From positions 8,994-58,944 of the forward strand of contig CAMPET010000212.1 in the NCBI GenBank assembly GCA_946803715.1: DNA of 49,951 bases, in the 5' to 3' direction. Origin of the DNA: Beroe ovata (taxonomy: Eukaryota > Ctenophora > Nuda > Beroida > Beroidae). A model generated the notes under the pieces. That model did not search any database, was not told the origin of the DNA, and was given only the letters and a program-made list of their open reading frames with translations. Below, in pieces: positions 36,967 to 48,100 of this stretch. Both the position numbers and the translations under genes were made by a program. The first letter of the stretch is position 1. Every line of letters begins with the position of its first letter.

Positions 36967-39564
36967 CTATACGAATAAACTGCAATTCACATTGCGAGAG
37001 TATCGAGAATACATGATGTAGAGATGAGCACATGAGGACACGTGTGTGATTTGGACATGGCGCGCGCGACAGTTTATGATAATTTCTCATTTCAAATTAC
37101 TCCGATATGAGATTGAGTATCCCATCCTCTCTCATAATGTTGCAGGGAACATGCTCATGCCATGTCATGAACTAAACCGTTGACAACCAGAGGTTAAAAT
37201 TACAATTTATGATAAGTTGAAAATGAAGATCATTGCGTGGTTCTGCTTTTCAGAATTTTGACAAGCTAACTCTTAGGTACGTTTATCGGAAAATTGACAT
37301 TGAGCGACTGAGTGACATTGGGCGACTGAGTCACATTTTAATGATATCTTACCTCAATACAAATGTGGGGAAATCATGCTCTAAACATGTGTAACACTAT
37401 AGTATTTTGCATGAATCATGGCATCCGTTAGCAAAAACGGAGAACAATAAAAATGAAAGGAAAACTGCGACAGTGCGAAATAGAATTGTCATTTCCGGGA
37501 TTTTGAATGAAAAAGGGGTAAAAATTCCTATATTTTTGTCCCATAAGAGGCACTCATATAAGGGAATGTCGTCATATATAATAGCTGGCAATAAAAGTGT
37601 GAATAGAATTAATGAACAATGAGCATACTTTATATTGTGCGACGAAAAGAATGGAAAAGAATCCTTTCATCGTATTACGAGCGCCCTTTATTTCAGTGTT
37701 CCTTGTATAGTTTCATGGAGTGTTCATACTATTCAATATTCGTTCTCGTGGAGCTATATCATGAATGAAGCCATTGTCTATTGATATGTGATGGACGGGC
37801 TATAGTAATGTGACAAGGGGATGACTGTGATGATGAGCATTGAGCAGATGAGTCTCTACAGGAAGTTGAAAAACCTTTGGATTTCACTACTTGAACAAAA
37901 CACAATAGTGACTACAGCATGTTAGATTGAGTAACTGATTCTCACACAGGGGTCATGTACCCCAGTTTATAATTCTCTTCGAGTCGTATACTGCATGAGG
38001 GTAAAGTTTAGGTGTGAACCATTCATAATCATAGCAATCAACGACTGAACCACCACACACGTTATTATGACGTCAAATAAGACAGCAGGAGTGGTTTTAG
38101 TGGGCCAATGTCACAGCAAGTTCACATACACTGTATGTCATACACTTACACTATTATCCTGCACTTATTTTACTTTTCAGCACCTGAGTAGTCAATATGA
38201 TGGTGCTGTCTTTGAAAACTAAACATAGCATCAGGCAAGCATTTACTTGAGTTAACCTGACTTCATAAACAAGCTTGAAGCAAGTACAAACTTAATGCAA
38301 ACAGGATTGGCATACGAAAACCATTGTTCAACTTAAGGTAACATGTAAGTTCAAGTTAAGCTTAAAGTACGACCACGCCATTTGTTTGTATACACGTCAC
38401 AAACATGATGAATATCGATATATTGCATCGACAAACAAGTAACTTACTTATTATTATAAGTTTAGTAAGTAACATGATGTCTTGATGAGGTTAAGGGAAG
38501 TCATTATCATTATCATTATCAATATAGCACTATCATTAGTGTCAGTGGTTGGTCCAATGATATACCACTGACACGAAGAGGCGATTACAAATAGCATGAT
38601 GTTATGTGTAAGAGCCTCCTCTTGTCGAAATATTCGTCACGTTTGTATGTATAGAAATGTCAATGAATTTTCATTACTGACAGTGACAACAATAATCAAA
38701 CTTTCATGAGGCGCGGAAGCTGAAGTATTTTAAGAAATATATTTCACTTTAATAGTGGGAAGTTTGTAATTGTAATTTGTAACACCTGTCATTTTAAACC
38801 ATATTCAACGAATTCAGACAGTGAACTTGGAATTCTTGGATTCAGGAACATGCCAATGCCATCAGCAATGCAGAACTTCAACTAATTTGGAACCGGCACA
38901 ATTCCATGTCATTTTTATGCTGGGCATGCGGCATCTTACTACTGGTCTATTGTGGAAAATGTCAAACAATTACTTGTGTGAAATCTTTGACAACAGAATC
39001 TGAATATGTCAATGTGATTGTGAGTGTGAGCAAACGAAGTTCATAAAAAACTGGAAACGAACGACTCAAAATGAGGGCTAAAAACGAAATGGAATTGGAC
39101 GGAAGTGCTTTTACTAAAAGCACTAAAAGTTTTAGACGAAATGAAACCACCTCCACCAGTACCACGCTATCACGCATTGTGATAACGCACAATTCACCGG
39201 CTGCGTGTTCTGACTTGAGTCATATAATTTCCATGCGTTTAACGAGGTTTTAATAGCGGCTAAATGTCTTGTTAGTGGTTAAATTTCTTGTTATAGTAGT
39301 AGTATCGTTAAATATTGATAAAAGAGATCGGTTCGTCCTGCTAATTATAATTTAAAGCCCCAACAATAACAATGGAATTGGACTAATTGTCTTGGTACAC
39401 GTCTTCTCGAGAGCTCTGATTGGTCATATGATATTGATAATGATACTGCTAGTACATATGACATAGTATATTAATATAGTGCTTTTCTATATTTAGCAAC
39501 GTATATCATGTTAGCAGTTTGCATAATGTTTTTTTAGTAACAATTCGGGTATAATTTGTGCCAT

Positions 39565-39826
39565 ATAAGTTTGAATTTAACTTTACTTTTAGGCAATCAT
39601 CTCGTATGTGACATTTACATTGTCAGATGTTACCTGACCTGTTTCTCGCGCGAGCGCGCCTTCATCGAAGGCCGAAACAGTTTCGGCCTTCGATGAAGGC
39701 GCGCGCGCCGCGCGCGAGAAACTGAGGTCAGATGAAATCTGACAAACATTTACATACAGAAAATCTCTGAGGGAGTGAGGGATGTCACATACGAGATGAT
39801 TGCCTAATCAGTTAAATTCAAACTTA
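39565..39826. mobile_element. Palindromic element with a second MITE (copy A) inserted in its centre
   Basis: Outer arms: AAGTTTGAATTTAACT...GGCAATCATCTCGTATGTGACA on the left (39565-39613), its reverse complement at about 39783-39826. Inside is palindrome A (39620-39745), starting TTGTCAGATG and ending ATCTGACAA. Its arms carry CGCGCGAG and CTTCATCGAAGGCCGAAAC. A is flanked by the 9-base direct repeat ACATTTACA (39611-39619 and 39746-39754), a target-site duplication length typical of Mutator-type elements. Non-coding. Confidence 0.8.
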
Positions 39827-39856
39827 TTGATTATTCAAACTTATACGAAAAGTCTC

Positions 39857-40146
39857 GCCGGATGTTCATGTTATCTGTCCACTGTTCATGTTTCTTGCGC
39901 GCGGCGCGCGCGCCTTCATCGAAGGCCTTGTCAATGTCAGATTTTATCTGACCTCAGTTTCTCGCGCGCGGCGCGCGCGCCTTCATCGAAGGCCGAAACA
40001 GGCCTGTTTCGCGTCGGCCTTCGATGAAGGCGCGCTCGGCGCTCGCGCGAGAAATAGGTCAGGTAACATCTGACAACGAAGGCCTTCGATGGAGGCGCGC
40101 GCGACGCGCGCAAGAAACAGTGGACACTGGAAAGATAACATCCGGC
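39857..40146. mobile_element. Second palindromic element with MITE copy B inserted at its exact centre
   Basis: Outer arms start GCCGGATGTT (39857) and end AACATCCGGC (40146), with TGTCCACTGTTC / AACAGTGGACA and a GCGCGC-rich stretch inside. The centre, CGAAGGCCTT, is duplicated at 39920-39929 and 40077-40086. Between them is copy B of the TTGTCAG/CTGACAA palindrome, inverted relative to copy A. The duplicated bases act as its target-site duplication. The outer element and the inserted element share the arm sequence CTTCATCGAAGGCC. Confidence 0.78.
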
Positions 40147-40198
40147 AAGGAACAACAATGCAATGCAAATGGACACTGGACAAGGGTGCGTAATCATT

Positions 40199-40310
40199 GT
40201 TCCCGCGCTGCGTGACCCAAATACTCCGCGCGCGCGCTGCGCGTCTCCGCGCGTCTTCCTACGACTTTTCAGTTCACTGAGTAGAATAGGGGCGCGCAAC
40301 GTGTGCACAG
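40199..40310 (+). repeat. Dispersed GC-rich repeat R1, copy c
   Basis: GTTCCCGCGCTGCGTGACCC to CGCAACGTGTGCACA, same order as copy b, with a short internal duplication of GCGCGTCT. It directly follows the nested palindromes. Confidence 0.88.
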
Positions 40311-40565
40311 TAATCATAATGCAAATGATCACTGCACATGATTGCGCGGCGCCGAAAGTAGGGAAATCCGCGCCGGAAAGCCCCTACAAAACAGGTCAGT
40401 GCACCAATGCGGCAATGCAGCTCAGATATCGATATTCTGTCTGAGCTGGCTATCTGAGTCTCTGCGAGAATAATTTGTGGCGCGCGCAATTTAATTCAAT
40501 GAAATTCTCGACAGAAGCTATAATCAAGAGCCAACACGTTTCTCGACAGTCGACGTGCGCGGCGC

Positions 40566-40592
40566 TTGCCGGATGTTCTCTGTCCACTGTTA
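40566..40592. repeat. Inverted terminus of the CCGGATGTT/TCCACTGTT element
   Basis: TTGCCGGATGTTCTCTGTCC then ACTGTTACC matches the left end of the element at 39857. A partner end is not obvious nearby. Confidence 0.6.
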
Positions 40593-40619
40593 CCGAAACA
40601 TGAAAGCCTTCCGCGTTCN

Positions 40620-40735
40620 GGTTTGAAGGTGAAGAACATTTTTCAAGTTCAATAGGAAGTAGGAAGGTCATTCCAAAGTTTGGTATGATAAGTGGTACCA
40701 ATGCTATAAGCTTCACTAAAACATATTTATATCTA
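40620..40735 (-). mobile_element. Decayed LINE reverse transcriptase C-terminus
   Basis: One minus-strand frame reads FSEAYSIGTTYHTKLWNDLP and then TSY, followed by stops. The LWNDLP motif and spacing fit the conserved C-terminal tail of LINE reverse transcriptases, as also seen at 26749-27230 (LWNILP). Stops on both sides show it is a remnant. Confidence 0.5.
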
Positions 40736-40923
40736 AACTTTATTTTCCACCACAAAGCAAACCTAGAATTGAGTATAGCCGATCTGATGATCTGCATATT
40801 GTTGATATGTGGACTGTAAAAATAAATGAGTGTTGGAGGTTACTAAGTTGCAAATAAATGTGAGAGCCTTTTCTTAACAATCTCTATCACTTTCCCCAGG
40901 TAATTTCATGCAATAAATTTAGC

Positions 40924-42000
40924 ATGGTTGGAATAGACTTAACAGTGAAGGGGAACAATGCTTCTAACTTACGCATGGTGACAGAACAGACACTAGACAG
41001 AGAAGGATTCTTCATCCCAGAGCCACCACAGAGGTATTATCAGTATAGGGCTAAATCAGCATTGGGCATTGGAGGTAGAGACAAAAGGTGTACTTCAAAT
41101 CAAGTTTCAACAACAAGGCCAAAGTCAGCATTATATCATCCTAAGAAAGAATGTGGTCCATCTGCTCCAATAAAACATCAACATGAATTAGAAAATGAGC
41201 CAATTGAAGGCAATTTCAGAGGGTTTGTTAGGAGTGCCAAGATGCCTGTGAACCAGAAATGGATCCACCCAAGTGGAAGTCCTAAATGGAAGCCAAGAAA
41301 CTCCCAGGTACTAGAACCCAAGCATAACAACAAGCCTCGAAAAGAAGATGTAAAGCAGCAGATCAGTGTTTGTGAGGTTATGGAAAAAATGAGGAAAGAT
41401 TCATCAGAGAACTCAGGTGCTTCTGCCCCACCCTCCTCCCCAAAGTCGAGTACTAGTATTGTGGTTGGAAAACGGTTTGTTGAGGAGTGTCCTATGATGA
41501 ATGAACAGCCCAGCTACATTTCTTATGCTAAATCAAGAACAAATATGAGAAATAAGAAATCCCTGTCATATCTACAAGAAGACATGACCATCACCCAGGA
41601 GCCATCTCTTCGCAAAAGTCAGGACATCATTGAAATTCCCACAATGGATATGTTTTCCACTGACGAGCCTGACGAGGAAAGTGTTGCAATTGTAAGTGAG
41701 AGGAAACCCACGGTCACCCAATCTTCCTTATATGAATCTGTTTACATGAAAAACTATAGAGATTCAACTTATAACCATATCCCAACAAATGATGCCAAGG
41801 GAATAGATCGGCCAAAAGTTGACAAAAATTATGTGAGATATGCACCCAACACATATCGATTTAAAAGTGACACAAGGTTCACCAAGGACAAAGTTTTCCA
41901 TAAACTATGGGATCGTAAGCAGCTTAGAGCCCCTGTAGGTAACACTCGATCAGTGTCAGCTTGCAGACCCTCTCATTCACTTTATACTGGAGTTTCATGA
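40924..42000 (+). CDS. Unknown 358-residue protein, single coding exon
   Basis: A clean 358-codon ORF, the longest intronless one in the window, with an acceptor (TTTCCCCAG) 21 bases upstream of its ATG, so the leader is probably spliced. I do not recognise a domain. The protein is polar, basic and probably mostly disordered. It has no signal peptide or membrane segment. Short related motifs recur: YRAKSALGIGG (about residue 41), TRPKSALYHP (about 64), FVRSAKMPV (about 101) and NTRSVSACRPSHS (near the C-terminus). A Pro/Ser-rich stretch (PPSSPKSSTS, about 168) and an acidic patch (TDEPDEES, about 247) follow. Tyr/Asn/Arg-rich C-terminal segments resemble, in composition only, small microtubule-associated ciliary proteins. 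The next gene, TMEM249-like, starts 358 bases downstream on the same strand. Confidence 0.8.
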   Translation: MVGIDLTVKGNNASNLRMVTEQTLDREGFFIPEPPQRYYQYRAKSALGIGGRDKRCTSNQVSTTRPKSALYHPKKECGPSAPIKHQHELENEPIEGNFRGFVRSAKMPVNQKWIHPSGSPKWKPRNSQVLEPKHNNKPRKEDVKQQISVCEVMEKMRKDSSENSGASAPPSSPKSSTSIVVGKRFVEECPMMNEQPSYISYAKSRTNMRNKKSLSYLQEDMTITQEPSLRKSQDIIEIPTMDMFSTDEPDEESVAIVSERKPTVTQSSLYESVYMKNYRDSTYNHIPTNDAKGIDRPKVDKNYVRYAPNTYRFKSDTRFTKDKVFHKLWDRKQLRAPVGNTRSVSACRPSHSLYTGVS

Positions 42001-42358
42001 CAAAACTTATTTGATAGTTTTTAAAAATGAGGTTGGTAGATTTTCTCTTCACTCTTGTTGAAGGGAAGAGCCATGATGGCGAAATATTGCCACAGGATTT
42101 TTTTAAAAACAAACTGAGAAGTAATTATGACTGTTGAAGCTTGAATAGTCTTTCATACAATCCCAATTGAATGATTTTATCCAATACTCGATATTTGTGT
42201 AACTGTTATTTATTCATTTGAGCTGAAATTTCAACTAATCATAGTTTTGTTTGCAATGCTTATTTCCTGACTTTCAAGTGTAAATACTAAATACGACCTC
42301 AGTTTCTAGTTTACAATGAATTAAGTGCAAGTCTTAACCCCGTTATCTCTGACAAGGG

Positions 42359-44596
42359 ATGGGCATTTACAGCAAGTGGTCCTTCCTAGAGCATGTAGAG
42401 ACCACGTTAGAACAGCAGATCACTCACAACCCTCTCTACCCCTTCAAGAGAGAGGAGGATAATCCCAATGTCATGGTGTACAAGGATAGACCCCCAGAGT
42501 TCTATATATCGTGTAGGTGCATACAACAGGATGGTATTAACGATACACCCGTGCTATAGGTTTATGCATGCTATAGGTTAACAGGTGCCTTATGACAGCC
42601 TGTTAGCACGTGTATTTGGTGAAATAGTGACTTGTTCCTGCCTGTGTTTTCTCGTCACATAAAACACTGTTGATTGTTGATTAAACTCAGGCCAAAAAAC
42701 CATTGTCATCTTTTGTACTTCCCCCGCAGTGCAATATTTGCATTATAGACCTGTGAATCATTACAGGTGCTGTGTCCGTAGCATGTGTGCTGATCATATC
42801 AATATGGGTATCGGTGGTACTAGCCTCGTCCATGGAACTCAGTCAAGGACTGGTTTTCCCAGCTGCACTACTAGTTTACTTTCTCTACAGGGGAACACAG
42901 ACCATCTCAGTGAGTAATTAGGGAGTGTGACCTTTGTGTCGAGTTGAGTCTCAGATGTTCAGTGATTGTGATAAGTCGGCATTGTAAGTATTTAATCCTA
43001 TTCAAGTGCTGTAGATATAGAAAGGGGTGAGGGTATGAGAAGGGAGATGTGAGTGTATCAAGCTGACTTTGACACCATTCTACTCAGGAGCGGACCTATA
43101 AAGTGAACATTGACGGTGGATGGTACAAGTACTATGTTGGGGAACAGATGATACATGAGGGAAAACTCCACCACTTCTATTTCAGACTCAGAGAAAAATC
43201 CAGTACAGGTTAGCAAGATGAAATCCCGCACCCAGTTTTTTGATGAGTCTTTTGATAACTTTTTTCTAGTTTTCTGGAACTTCAATCTGATTTTTCTGAA
43301 CTCCTGTTCATTTTCAGGATTTCCATACTATGAAATAGTACTGAACGGTTACAAAGTCTCTTGTGTGAGCATATCTGGGTTCTCCAAAAATATTCGCAAG
43401 ATGCGTGAACTAGGTAGGTTTGGTGTTGTATTCGTCCTGTGTAAGCTGTGTTATGTGTGAAGTTTGATTTTCTGTAAACTGTGTTATGCGTGAGTACCAA
43501 TTCTGATCAATGATCATGGAAACCGAGGTTGAGGGATAATGATAGCATGTCGCATCAGGTAAAGGGTTATGTGTTCTGCCAATCATCTAGCTACTTCTAA
43601 GTGACAAGAAGCTGGATTTTTGTGCCAAATTCCATCATCCTCCATTATTGACTGATTGATGGAATTCATCGTATTCGCGCGTGTACCAAAATGCTCCGTT
43701 CCATCACCGCACTAGACTGGAATGCGCGGTGGCAGTTTAGACGTACTCTACAGCATTTGCTATGACATAAAGTGCCGCGCGCGGTGTACGCGCTCTTTGC
43801 AGAGAAAATGTGCGCGTTCTAGAGGGTAACGTTAACCTCACTGAATGATGAAGTCTCAGTTGAATGCCAAACCCAGAATATTTCTATTTTCAGCAAAAGG
43901 AATGTCTAGAAGGCTGATCATCAACTATTTCGACTACAAGGACATATCCCCTCATCATTTGGTACATTGGGAGAAGCCTGCTGACATAACAGCCAGGTAT
44001 GAGACAGAGTGTCGCATGAGCAATGTATATAGATTTAACAAAATCAATTGTTTTATCGGGGATGTAGCTCAGCGGTAGAGCGTGTGCTTTGCATGCACAA
44101 GGTCCGGGGTTCGAGACCCCGCATCTCCACTTTTAGTTGTGATGAAATCCCTCTTACGCTGCTATAATCTCCTAATTTTGAAGGTCTGGTGGCGACAGAT
44201 AATTTAGATTTTTCAAACACCTTCCTCTCTATTTTCAGTACCCCATCACTGCTTGAACAGGAAGTCCCGGAGATAAAGGACAACGTGATGCCCCAACTCG
44301 TGGTTCCTTCGCTCTCCCAGAAGAACTCCACCCCCTCGCCATCTGCCGAAATATCCCCACCCAGATCTCCACCCGCCACTTCTCCCGCCATTTCTCCACC
44401 CGCTGATTCGCCGCCGAGAGCGCCATCACCGATACGCTCACCGTCTCCAGTTGAAATGGCGAAATCGAGTTCGAGCAACACCGAGAAATCGAGTAAGATG
44501 TTCCTGACAAAAAGACAAAGCAGTCAGGTAGTCCCGACAGTGACGTCACAGCAGGATGATGTAGTGATCGGATCCCTCGAGGAAACAGAGATCTAA
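42359..44596 (+). CDS. TMEM249-like: TMEM249-like protein (probable CatSper auxiliary subunit theta)
   Basis: Resembles TMEM249 (CATSPERQ), a two-helix subunit of the sperm CatSper calcium channel. Exons: 42359-42512, 42767-42909, 43088-43208, 43318-43413, 43894-43996, 44239-44596 (TAA); all phases agree. Exon 1 has FLEHVETTLEQQITHNPLYPFK. Exon 2 holds two membrane helices (AVSVACVLIISIWVSVVLAS and GLVFPAALLVYFLY) joined by a short loop. Exons 3-5 form a soluble domain: ERTYKVNIDGGWYKYY, LHHFYFRL, PYYEIVLNGYK and RLIINYFDYKD. The last exon adds a disordered tail of about 118 residues with repeated S-P-P motifs that I do not expect in vertebrate TMEM249. The start may be earlier if ATTTACAG at 42371-42378 is a real acceptor. 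Identification rests on remembered family pattern, not an alignment. tRNA-Ala lies in intron 5. Confidence 0.7.
44058..44129 (+). tRNA. tRNA-Ala(TGC): tRNA-Ala (anticodon TGC)
   Basis: Complete 72-base cloverleaf without intron: acceptor GGGGATG pairs with CATCTCC (one G-T pair), D-arm GCTC/GAGC, anticodon stem TGTGC/GCACA around TTTGCAT (anticodon TGC), T-arm CGGGG/CCCCG around TTCGAGA, discriminator A. The A box (TAGCTCAGCGG) and B box (GGTTCGAGACC) are intact. A TTTT run at 44131-44134 serves as the Pol III terminator. It sits in an intron of the TMEM249-like gene, same strand. Confidence 0.97.
44131..44134 (+). terminator. Pol III T-run terminator of tRNA-Ala
   Basis: TTTT starts two bases after the tRNA 3' end. 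Four T residues is the usual minimum for RNA polymerase III termination in animals. Confidence 0.75.
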
Positions 44597-45118
44597 TGGA
44601 GATCAGACCATGCACTATGCAGGTTAATCATAATATGTTCCTGTTTTGCTGATACTTTCTATTTTATTTCATGGGTGGTAGGAAAACAAGATATTCGGCT
44701 GTTAAAATCAATTAAATTCGGCAAAATTAAAACAATAAATTAACTTTTGGCATCCCAATCAAATTGTCATTAAGGTTAAGATTAAAATTCTGAAACGATA
44801 AAAAACGAATTGGCTCATTACTTAGCCTCCATCTTATTACCTACTCCTTTTAAGTTTCATAATAGTGTCGATACTATGTTCCCTTCCCAGTTCCCTCTCA
44901 ATACTCATTGCACTTATCATTACTCAATAGTATCAGTCATATTCATCATAATACTCCTCGCCGCTATGACACCATTATATTGACTCATGGTCGCAGCACA
45001 AACATGTCGTATACCACCAGACAATGTGTCAACTGAAACATAGCGATACCGCGACATTCTCAGAAATAAATCCCTTTGGTATGGAGCAATCTGTCTTGAA
45101 CTTCTTTATGGATCGTCT
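44597..45118. other. Convergent intergenic spacer
   Basis: 522 bases between the stops of the TMEM249-like gene (+) and the Kelch-like gene (-). AT-rich, with AACAATAAATTAAC at about 44730 as a possible poly(A) signal for the plus-strand gene. Nothing else seen. Confidence 0.6.
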
Positions 45119-48100
45119 TCATGAGTTGAAACAAAGTCCCGCAACCCCGCAGCAAGCCCGCGGCAGGTTAATTTTTTCTGCGGGACTCCATTTGTTAGCA
45201 GTCGGGTCGTAAGTTTCCACGGTGTTGAGGCACTGCGTGACGTCACATCCTCCCACAACGTAGAGCTTGTTATCGATCACACCACAGCCGGCATAGCTGG
45301 GGAAATATTTTCGTGAAAATGGTCCCAGGGGCAGCTGGCGATATTCAAAATGAAATCCTTGAGTTACTTTCCGACATAGAACATGAATCATTTAGTCCCG
45401 ATTTCGTGCGAATTTCAAGGATATCGAACTCAAGGGACTGAACATTGAACTGAATCTAGCTCTGCTGTCCTCCCCCCACCCCCGGTCTTCTTACCTCCTC
45501 GGAGCTCCAAGCATGGGTAACATGGTCCATGAATCATTGACAGGGTTATACCGCTCCACAGTGCTGAGATTGATGGATCCGTTGTATCCTCCCGCCACGA
45601 CTATCTCACCCACCAGCACCCCCGCCACTGCATAGGATCGGTGTGAGTTCATCGAGCATACACTCTCCCACTTGTTCATCCTGATGTTGTACCTGAGTAT
45701 GGGGGGTATTATAGTGAGAGACATGAATCATGTTGCTGTGTGGATCATTATAGATGGTAATCTTTGGCATGGTGCCAGAGAAATATCCTTTTCCCAAACG
45801 AAGTGGCAGGATATAGAGTGGTATTCAAACCAAGGTATCTGTGTCGGAGCATCCGTATAGACTCACCTCTCGACACACTTTAGTTCCTGGTGCCCGTCAT
45901 GGCCACCAATTGCATAGACCATGCCCCTGCACGTGCATACTGTCACACCGTTGCGCGGGAACTGCATGTTCCCAATCGTGCTCCAGCCGTTATCACGTGG
46001 GTCAAACCTCTCGATTGAGTTAAGGGTGTTGGAGCTGGAGTTACCGCCTACCACATACCTGCGAGCATGCGATATTATTGACATTGATCATAGTGATAAC
46101 TTATCCGGATATATTCCCAATTGTCCCTCCCTTATCACTGATAAGGGAGAAACAACTGGGAATATATCCGGATTTTACCCGGCCCGAACTCCACCCGCCA
46201 TACTTTTCCCGCATACCGACACTCACAGGCAGTTATCGAGCACTGTGGCCCCCGCACACGATCTCTCCTTCTTCATGGGCGGGAGATAGCTCCATCTGTT
46301 GTTGTATATGTCATACCTCTCAACGCTGCTCAACGCACTCGACTGTTCAAAACCTGGTGACGGGGTATTTTGTAGTTGGCAACATGCCAAAGAGTCAAAT
46401 TGCCGCGATGCGACAAATAAGGACTTGTGTTCCTTATTCGGTACACCAATTTTCATGTATAGTCTCACGGCGGGTGAAGCTTTTCCTAATTCCCTGCCTT
46501 ACCCCCACACGCATAAAGATATCCCTGTAGAAAGGCCACTGCAGAGCCGCTTCTTTCCGTGTTTAGGTTAGCCACCGGTATCCATTCTTTTGTTTCCGCC
46601 GAGTAACATTCTACCTGATTAAAAGGTTTTCATCAAAAATCAACTTGCCAGTGCTAGAAATAAACTGATTCACCCAAACGTCTTGGACGCATATGAAAAT
46701 TAAATTCAAGTTCAGGAGTAACGGCTTATTTTATCGTCATGTGGAACTCACACTTTTCAGCCTCGCTCCGTTAAGCTCCTCCCCTCCGACCGTGTAGAGG
46801 ACGGTATTCACGAGCCGGGATCGTGCCGGGTTCTGGAGCGGTCCCGGTATCACGAACTGGGACCTACCATCCGGCAGCAAGTGGTAGTTCTTAGCTTTAT
46901 GAAGGAGTGAGTTACACGACACGTCACTCGTGATCAACTCGTCTGTTTCCACCTGTCATGGGAGTGGGCGAGGTTAGGATTTGGGGGCACTACCCCCGGG
47001 GTACATTGAATGGGAAGTTGTGTTTTAGTGGTAAAGTTTGGCTGGAGAATGGTTGAGTGGTGTGAGAAGTATTGAGTACGGGTTCAGGTTGATGTTTTTC
47101 TTGATATGAGATATCTGCCCCAGGTCACGTATACCCCATCGGACATTATGGTGTTCACTGCCTAAACAATAACCTTAATTTCCTTTATCTGCGTATGATA
47201 TAGTGGTCACGTTAGTAATATACGCACAGTCAGGAGGTCCAATATATTATGCGTGAAGACGGAAAGATGAAAACTGGGGTTTGATTTCAACCTCTCATTA
47301 TAAACTGCGTGTTCCTGTGGCCTACGATATGAAATTTTTATTTGATTGTTATCTACGCACGAGGGAGGTTGTTTTCTGGAAAAGTGAAATAACGATGTTT
47401 TACAGCGATAATACCAACAAAATTAATGCAATTTCTTATCAGCTTTGTTCGTGATGCAACTGTCCGTTTATCGGGCCGAAACGTCCGTATAGGTTTTAGA
47501 GTATCAAGTTGGAAATTGCTCGGTTTTGCGTACAGTTCAACTGCAATCATTCAACGGAATTTGTGAGTAGCACACATTTCCCCATGGTTATCACAATACG
47601 GAGTTAGCGCCACGAGTTCTCTTATCAGCCGACTGAAGTTTCGCTGCTAAAATATGTGCGCGGAGAAATTGAACTACTTATCAAGTTTGTAATCGAGATA
47701 ATGAATTCTCAACTGGGAAACTCAATACATCCCCGAAAATAGTCCAAGGTGATTCTATGGCAAGGTCATGGGTCGGAATTTGCGATGTTTTCGGGATGCT
47801 TATCTTCCGACGATCTCTTAATCATGGCCCATGTCCCTAGTTCCATTATCTTATTATGGAGACCGCTTTCTAATTTCCATTTTAATTTTAGGAACAAATC
47901 CTTTAAAATTCGTAGTACCTACGCATGGAATTTAGACCGGGATTTTGTAGAATTGGTGCGGTTATAATGCGAAAGACAGCACACCTGCACACGTGACTCT
48001 ACGCTGTAATCATTGAGTGAGCGGCGGAGATTGTGGGACGAAACTGTTAATTGTTATCTTCGGGAGCTGTAATTTTCCCTGGATTCCAGCGCATATTCGA

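Larger units (their letters stand above)
33983..40923. other. Seven-kilobase region without a supported gene
   Basis: Between the GPCR start and the unknown 358-residue ORF. I looked for paired splice sites with protein-like frames on both strands and found none that convince. It holds the gap in a CA repeat (34620-34647), a 22-base array and hairpin near 36.7-37.0 kb, nested palindromes at 39.56-40.15 kb, repeat R1 at 40.2 kb and a LINE remnant at 40.6-40.7 kb. Undetermined bases also occur at 36441 and 40619. Confidence 0.6.

Noticed and set aside
39800-40444. Several Arg/Ala-rich ORFs on both strands
   Set aside because: They come from the CGCG-rich palindromic elements and R1; composition follows the repeats and no frame is conserved between copies.
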